Origin: Thermomonas brevis
Lineage (GTDB): Bacteria > Pseudomonadota > Gammaproteobacteria > Xanthomonadales > Xanthomonadaceae
Assembly: GCF_014395425.1 (NCBI RefSeq)
Contig: NZ_CP060711.1
Location: 3,348,001-3,412,000 of the forward strand
Reading direction: 5' to 3'
Length of the DNA stretch: 64,000 nt
Positions 60,399 to 64,000 of this stretch are shown in pieces. The notes under the pieces are model-generated. The model was not told the origin of the DNA, ran no database searches, and saw only the letters and a list, made by a program, of their open reading frames with translations. The stretch's first letter is position 1, and each line of letters begins with the position of its first letter. The translations under genes were made by a program, and so were the position numbers.

Positions 60399-61652
60399 AT
60401 GAACGCATTTCCCATCGGCACGCCGGGCCAGCCCTGGGGCGAGGCCGAAAAGGCGCATTGGCGCGCGATGCAGGCGAAGAAGCGCAGCTACGCCGACGAG
60501 GTGCTGGCCCGGATCGACGCGCTGCGCGATGCCTTCGACGTGGCGCAGTACGGCGAACTGGACTGCGGCGCCGACGGCCGCTATCCGCTGTTCGTCCTGC
60601 GCAGCCGCGACTGGGACGACGCGCTGCCGGTGGCGGTGGTGACCGGCGGCGTGCACGGGTATGAGACCAGCGGCGTGCACGGCGCGCTGCAGTTCGCCGA
60701 GCGCCACGCGGCCGACTACGCGGGCCGCGCCAACGCGCTGATCGCGCCCTGCGTCAGCCCGTGGGCCTATGAGCGCATCCACCGCTGGAACGCGCAGGCG
60801 CTCGACCCGAACCGCAACTTCCGCGCCGGCAGCCCGGCCGCCGAATCGGCGGCGCTGTGGGAACTGCTGCGTTCGCTGGGCGACCACGTCCTCGTGCACA
60901 TCGACCTGCACGAAACCACCGACAGCGACGAAACCGAGTTCCGCCCGTCGCTGGCCGCGCGCGACGGCAAGCCGTTCGAGCCTGGCACCATCCCCGACGG
61001 CTTCTACCTGTGCGCCGACAGCGCGCGCCCGGAGCCGGCCTTCCAGTGGGCGATCAACGCCGAGGTGGCGAAGGTGACCCACATCGCGCCGGCCGATCCG
61101 GACGGCACCATCATCGGCTCACCGGTGGTCGCGCCGGGCGTGATCGAATACGACTGCCGCGCGCTCGGCCTGTGCGCCGGCATCACCGACGCGCGCTTCG
61201 TCACCACCACCGAGGTCTATCCGGACAGCCCGCGCGCCACCCCGCAGCAGTGCAACGACGCGCAGGCGGCGGCGGTGTGCGCGGCGCTGGATTTCGCGCT
61301 GGCGCGGCATGTCCGCCGCATCGACGCCGGCCCGCGCATGTCCGAGGCCGTGATCCACGGTGGCATCGTCCACCTGGCCGGGCAGGTGCCGGAAACCGCG
61401 GGCGCCGACATCGAAACCCAGACTCGCGAGGTGCTGGCCGCCATCGACGCGCTGCTGGCGCAGGCCGGCAGCGACAAGACCCGCATCCTGCGCGCGCAGA
61501 TCTACCTGGCCGACATCGCCGAGTTCGCCGGCATGAACCGCGCGTGGGACGCATGGGTGGTGCCGGGCAAGGCGCCCGCGCGCGCCACCGTGGAGGCGAA
61601 GCTGGCCGATCCGGATTGGAAGGTGGAGATCGTGGTGACGGCGGCGCTGTAG
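60399..61652 (+). CDS. M14 carboxypeptidase-like/RidA fusion protein
   Basis: 417 residues in one frame. Residues about 1-300 form an M14-type zinc peptidase or succinylglutamate-desuccinylase-like domain: GGVHGYETSG (HxxE), RNFR and VHIDLHET supply the zinc ligands. Residues about 308-417 are a complete RidA/YjgF domain (RIDAGPRMSEAVIHGGIVH, TRILRAQIYLADIAEFAG, PARATVEAKL with the conserved Arg). RidA hydrolyses reactive enamines or imines. Linkage suggests the peptidase releases an amino-acid product that the RidA domain then deaminates or protects against; inference. Confidence 0.82.
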   Translation: MNAFPIGTPGQPWGEAEKAHWRAMQAKKRSYADEVLARIDALRDAFDVAQYGELDCGADGRYPLFVLRSRDWDDALPVAVVTGGVHGYETSGVHGALQFAERHAADYAGRANALIAPCVSPWAYERIHRWNAQALDPNRNFRAGSPAAESAALWELLRSLGDHVLVHIDLHETTDSDETEFRPSLAARDGKPFEPGTIPDGFYLCADSARPEPAFQWAINAEVAKVTHIAPADPDGTIIGSPVVAPGVIEYDCRALGLCAGITDARFVTTTEVYPDSPRATPQQCNDAQAAAVCAALDFALARHVRRIDAGPRMSEAVIHGGIVHLAGQVPETAGADIETQTREVLAAIDALLAQAGSDKTRILRAQIYLADIAEFAGMNRAWDAWVVPGKAPARATVEAKLADPDWKVEIVVTAAL

Positions 61653-61673
61653 CGCCGCCGGAGCGCACGCGTT

Positions 61674-61743
61674 TGGACGCGGATCAACGCCGATCGCTTT
61701 CCAACGGCCCTATCCGGTTTTATCCGCGTCAATCCGCGTCGGA
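61674..61743. repeat. long imperfect inverted repeat between convergent genes, copy 2
   Basis: GACGCGGATCAACGCCGA (61676-61693) pairs with TCCGCGTCAATCCGCGTC (61723-61740) at most positions. It lies between the M14-RidA gene (+) and the ABC permease gene (-), the same convergent setting as the copy at 59024-59096. Confidence 0.6.
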
Positions 61744-61781
61744 AGGCTTTTGTCTGCCCGCGAATGCTCACGCGGGCATGT

Positions 61782-62549
61782 TCAGAGCACCTCGCGCCGG
61801 CCCATCCGCCACAGCATCAGCGCGAAGGCGGCGATGCCGCCGCCGAAGCCCAGCGCCAGCGCTAGGTCGGCGCGGGCCGGGTCGCTGGCGAGCTGGTTGA
61901 CCGGAATCTGCCAGGGCATCGCCACCCCGATCTTCGCCGAGGTGGCGACCACGGCGAAGAAGGTGCCGGCGATGCCCGTCGCCAGCGCCGGCACGAAGCT
62001 GGCCCAGCGCAGCGCGATCCACAGCTGCACCGCCACCAGCAGCCACGCGGCAAGGAAGATGCGGCCCAGCAGGAGCAGATGGGCGGCGAAATCCGGCGCG
62101 CCGGCGGCGGCCACCGCGGGCTTGGCGATGCCGGCGGCGACGACCGCCAGCGACGTCAGCAGGGCCAGCAGCAGGCTCATCGCCGCGACCAGCGCCAGCA
62201 CGCAAACGGCCTTCGCCGCGTACAGGTGCCAGCGCGGCAGCGGCAGCGCGCGCAGGTGGTCCCAAGCGCGCGGGCCGTGCTCGGTCTGCGCCACCAGCGC
62301 GGTCAGCGCGGTGACGCTCATCGGCAGCATGAAGAACGCCCAGATCGCCGCCGAGAATTGCAGCGACATCGTCCACGGCGCGGGCTTCTCCCCGCGCAGC
62401 AGGTTGAAGAACACGAACACCGCAATCAGCAGCGGCGCGACGGCGGCCAGCAGCAGGGCCAGCGAGCGGCGCAGCTTGTAGGCCTCCACCGCGAGCGCGG
62501 TGGCGAAGCGGGCAGGGCGAACGGAGAAAGTGGGCGAGGCAACGGACAT
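61782..62549 (-). CDS. ABC-2 type permease of the second exporter module
   Basis: 255 residues from ATG at 62549. Begins with VEAYKLRRSLALLLAAVAPLL and has about six membrane helices. Pairs with the ATPase gene at 62576, 26 bases upstream. Same size and arrangement as the permease at 41706, though the sequences are not closely alike. Probably a lantibiotic-immunity/bacitracin-type exporter subunit. Confidence 0.85.
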   Translation of the reverse strand: MSVASPTFSVRPARFATALAVEAYKLRRSLALLLAAVAPLLIAVFVFFNLLRGEKPAPWTMSLQFSAAIWAFFMLPMSVTALTALVAQTEHGPRAWDHLRALPLPRWHLYAAKAVCVLALVAAMSLLLALLTSLAVVAAGIAKPAVAAAGAPDFAAHLLLLGRIFLAAWLLVAVQLWIALRWASFVPALATGIAGTFFAVVATSAKIGVAMPWQIPVNQLASDPARADLALALGFGGGIAAFALMLWRMGRREVL

Positions 62550-62575
62550 GGCGGGCTCCGGATTTTGGGGCGATG

Positions 62576-63514
62576 TCAGGCCGCCGCCGCGACGGGCTGC
62601 GCGGCCTGGCGGTAGAGAAGTTCGAGGCTGCGCTGGCGCGGCGCGAGCGCATGCACGCGCACGCCCGCCACGCACAGCGCGCGGTTGAGCGCGGCGGCCG
62701 CGCCGCGCGGTTCCTCGCCGGCGGCCAGGCGCACGACCACGGCGTCGTCGTCGCGTTCGGCCGCGAAGCCGTGGCTGCGCGCGACCGCCACCGCCTGCTC
62801 CGGCGCGTCGGTGCCGATCTCCACTTCGGCCGCCAGCCCCGCCTTCAGTTCGGCCAGCGCGCCCTGCAGCACCAGCCGGCCGTGGCCGAGGATGCCGACA
62901 TGGGTGGCGGTCTGCTCGATCTCGCCGAGCAGGTGGCTGGACAGCAGCACGGTGGCGTTGGCGCGTTCGGGCAGCTCGCGCAGGAAGCGGCGCATGTCGG
63001 CGATGCCCTCAGGATCGAGGCCGTTGGTCGGTTCGTCCAGCACCAGCACCGGCGGCGCGCCCAGCATCGCCCGCGCCAGTCCGAGGCGCTGGCGCATGCC
63101 CAGCGAATAGTCGGCGACGCGGCGGCCGGCGTGCGCGGCCATCTCCACGATCTCCAGCACGCGGTCGGGCTCGCCGGCGGGCAGGCCGAGCAGGCGGCGG
63201 CTGAGGTCGAGGTTCTCGCGGCCGGTCAGGTACGCGTAGAAGCCCTGCGCCTCCAGCAGCGCGCCGACCTTGCGCGCGGCGGCGATGCGATCCGTCGCAA
63301 CGTCGATGCCGGCGATCCTTGCGCTGCCGGCGTCCGCCTTCAGCAGGCCCAGCAGCAGCTTGATGGTGGTGGTCTTGCCGGCGCCGTTGCGGCCGAGGAA
63401 GCCGTAGACGCTGCGCTCCGGCACGCGCAGATCGATGGCGTCGACGGCGGTGCGCGCGCCGAAGCGGCGGGTCAGGCCGCGGGTTTCTATGGCGAGGGGT
63501 GTGGCGTGGGGCAT
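62576..63514 (-). CDS. ABC exporter ATPase of the second module
   Basis: 312 residues. Walker A GRNGAGKTTT, signature YSLGMRQRLG, Walker B LVLDEPTNGLDPEG and LLSSH are intact. Closest in pattern to the ATPase at 40777. It is divergent from a DUF2975 gene (63624) with an operator-like site at 63569-63585, mirroring the first module. Cargo unknown. Confidence 0.92.
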   Translation of the reverse strand: MPHATPLAIETRGLTRRFGARTAVDAIDLRVPERSVYGFLGRNGAGKTTTIKLLLGLLKADAGSARIAGIDVATDRIAAARKVGALLEAQGFYAYLTGRENLDLSRRLLGLPAGEPDRVLEIVEMAAHAGRRVADYSLGMRQRLGLARAMLGAPPVLVLDEPTNGLDPEGIADMRRFLRELPERANATVLLSSHLLGEIEQTATHVGILGHGRLVLQGALAELKAGLAAEVEIGTDAPEQAVAVARSHGFAAERDDDAVVVRLAAGEEPRGAAAALNRALCVAGVRVHALAPRQRSLELLYRQAAQPVAAAA

Positions 63515-63532
63515 GGCGTCGCCTCGTGATGT

Positions 63533-63549
63533 TTTAAGTCTTGGATAAA
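63533..63549. promoter_or_regulatory. weaker second operator-like site in module B
   Basis: TTTAAGT-CTT-GGATAAA: the first arm is identical to the other two sites, the second arm matches at four of seven bases. It lies between the main site and the ABC ATPase start, 36 bases from the main site. Confidence 0.4.
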
Positions 63550-63568
63550 GTTTGCGCGGGCATGGAGA

Positions 63569-63585
63569 TTTAAGTCAAGATTAAA
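63569..63585. promoter_or_regulatory. operator of the second DUF2975/ABC module
   Basis: TTTAAGT-CAA-GATTAAA. On the strand facing the ABC genes it reads TTTAATCTTGACTTAAA, identical at 15 of 17 bases to the operator at 40711-40727 and again including TTGACT as a possible -35. The distance to the ABC start (54 bases) is close to that in the first module (49 bases). Confidence 0.7.
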
Positions 63586-63623
63586 ATTCCTCCCGCCATC
63601 GCCCATTGCCGAAACCCGCCGCC

Positions 63624-64000
63624 ATGACCGTCCCCGACCGCTTCCGGCAGCAATGCCGCCTGCTGCGCATCGCCACGCTGGCGGTGTTCTGCGGCCTGTT
63701 CCTGCTGCTGGCGCTGGGCGCGGGCGGGCTGCCTTGGTTCCCGTCGCGCGCCGATGGCGACGCCGGTACGCGGCTGCTGCTGATGCTGGTGCGCCTGTTG
63801 CCGGGGCTGGGCTATCTGTGGGCGCTGTGGGCGGTGCAGCGCGCGCTGGGCGACCTGGCGGCGGGCCGGCTGTTCCACGCCACGCTGGCGCGGGCGCTGC
63901 GCCACGTCGGCATCGGCGTGCTGGCCGGCGCGCTGCTCAGCGTGTTCGCGGTGACCAACCTGTCGCGGATGATCGCGGGCGGGCAGGGCAGCGTGATGTA
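63624..64000 (+). CDS. DUF2975-family membrane protein, 3' end outside window
   Basis: At least 125 residues from ATG at 63624 (MTVPDRFRQQCRLLRIATLA), running off the right edge. Membrane helices LAVFCGLFLLLALGAGGLPW, LLLMLVRLLPGLGYLWALW and GVLAGALLSVFAVTNLSRMI. Same family as the gene at 40196, which is followed by an XRE regulator; a matching XRE gene is expected just beyond the window. Confidence 0.75.
   Translation, partial: MTVPDRFRQQCRLLRIATLAVFCGLFLLLALGAGGLPWFPSRADGDAGTRLLLMLVRLLPGLGYLWALWAVQRALGDLAAGRLFHATLARALRHVGIGVLAGALLSVFAVTNLSRMIAGGQGSVM

Noticed and set aside
57744..61082. 1112-codon minus-strand frame overlapping several genes
   Set aside because: Overlaps the PlsC, b561, FAD and M14 genes; composition is typical of antisense GC-rich frames.
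1..64000. CRISPR array
   Set aside because: No regularly spaced repeat of 24-40 bases with unique spacers was seen. The repeats at 6594-7980 are REP-like.
1..64000. rRNA or tRNA genes
   Set aside because: No tRNA T-loop plus acceptor stem pattern or rRNA-like stretch was found by reading; a covariance-model scan would be decisive.

Overview
The window is about 64 kb of GC-rich chromosome with dense genes on both strands. The gene set suggests a gammaproteobacterium of the Lysobacteraceae/Xanthomonadaceae (a Lysobacter-, Luteimonas- or Thermomonas-like genome). It includes a fused IcmF mutase, a REP-associated tyrosine transposase with GGGGTCAGAGTCG-type repeats, many c-di-GMP enzymes, a Tsx-like porin and GTGA-coupled ABC operons. 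The family assignment is inference; no rRNA or tRNA gene was seen.

Layout. 0-3.7 kb: the end of a ChaN-type lipoprotein gene, then icmF. 3.7-8.0 kb: an island clearly poorer in GC. It holds a GHKL-ATPase/STAS protein, a DUF4325-type STAS-like protein, a one-TM protein and a lipoprotein, and is bounded by a RAYT transposase with a truncated second copy and inverted terminal repeats. 8-20.3 kb: a PAS/GGDEF cyclase, two AhpD/CMD-like proteins (one divergent from an AraC regulator), a secreted CxxCH protein, a membrane-embedded hydrolase, an SDR and a GAF-PAS-GGDEF-EAL protein. 20.4-24.8 kb: an SPFH, zinc-ribbon and small membrane protein cluster, an SprA-type metalloprotease and a bacterioferritin lacking the heme-ligand Met52. 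24.9-39.7 kb: LysR, DUF2798, esterase, DUF1579, XRE/MmyB, VOC, TPR-GGDEF, GST, an ABC transporter, a GH20 hexosaminidase, a serine hydrolase and an EAL phosphodiesterase.

40-42.5 kb: an XRE plus DUF2975 pair divergent from an ABC exporter, with a perfect TTTAAGT/ACTTAAA palindrome between them. 42.6-51.3 kb: an MFS transporter, small unknown membrane proteins, a Tsx-like porin, a YkgJ-like protein, a lipase-like hydrolase and a PAS-GGDEF cyclase. 51.4-54.1 kb: a deoC-deoB-deoD nucleoside catabolism operon. 54.3-59 kb: DUF2249 and FmdE-like genes behind an FNR/DNR-like box, a methyltransferase, a PlsC-like acyltransferase, cytochrome b561 and a small CCGDC protein behind a second FNR/DNR-like box. 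59-64 kb: an FAD oxidoreductase, an M14-peptidase/RidA fusion, and a second ABC exporter divergent from a second DUF2975 gene, with an operator matching the first at 15 of 17 bases.

How the genes fit together. The deo enzymes convert deoxynucleosides to glyceraldehyde-3-phosphate and acetaldehyde, and the Tsx-like porin could feed them. The five c-di-GMP proteins give several independent sensory inputs. The two DUF2975/ABC loci look like one duplicated stress-responsive module with shared operator logic. The least explained parts are the low-GC GHKL/STAS island and the twin DUF2975/ABC modules.
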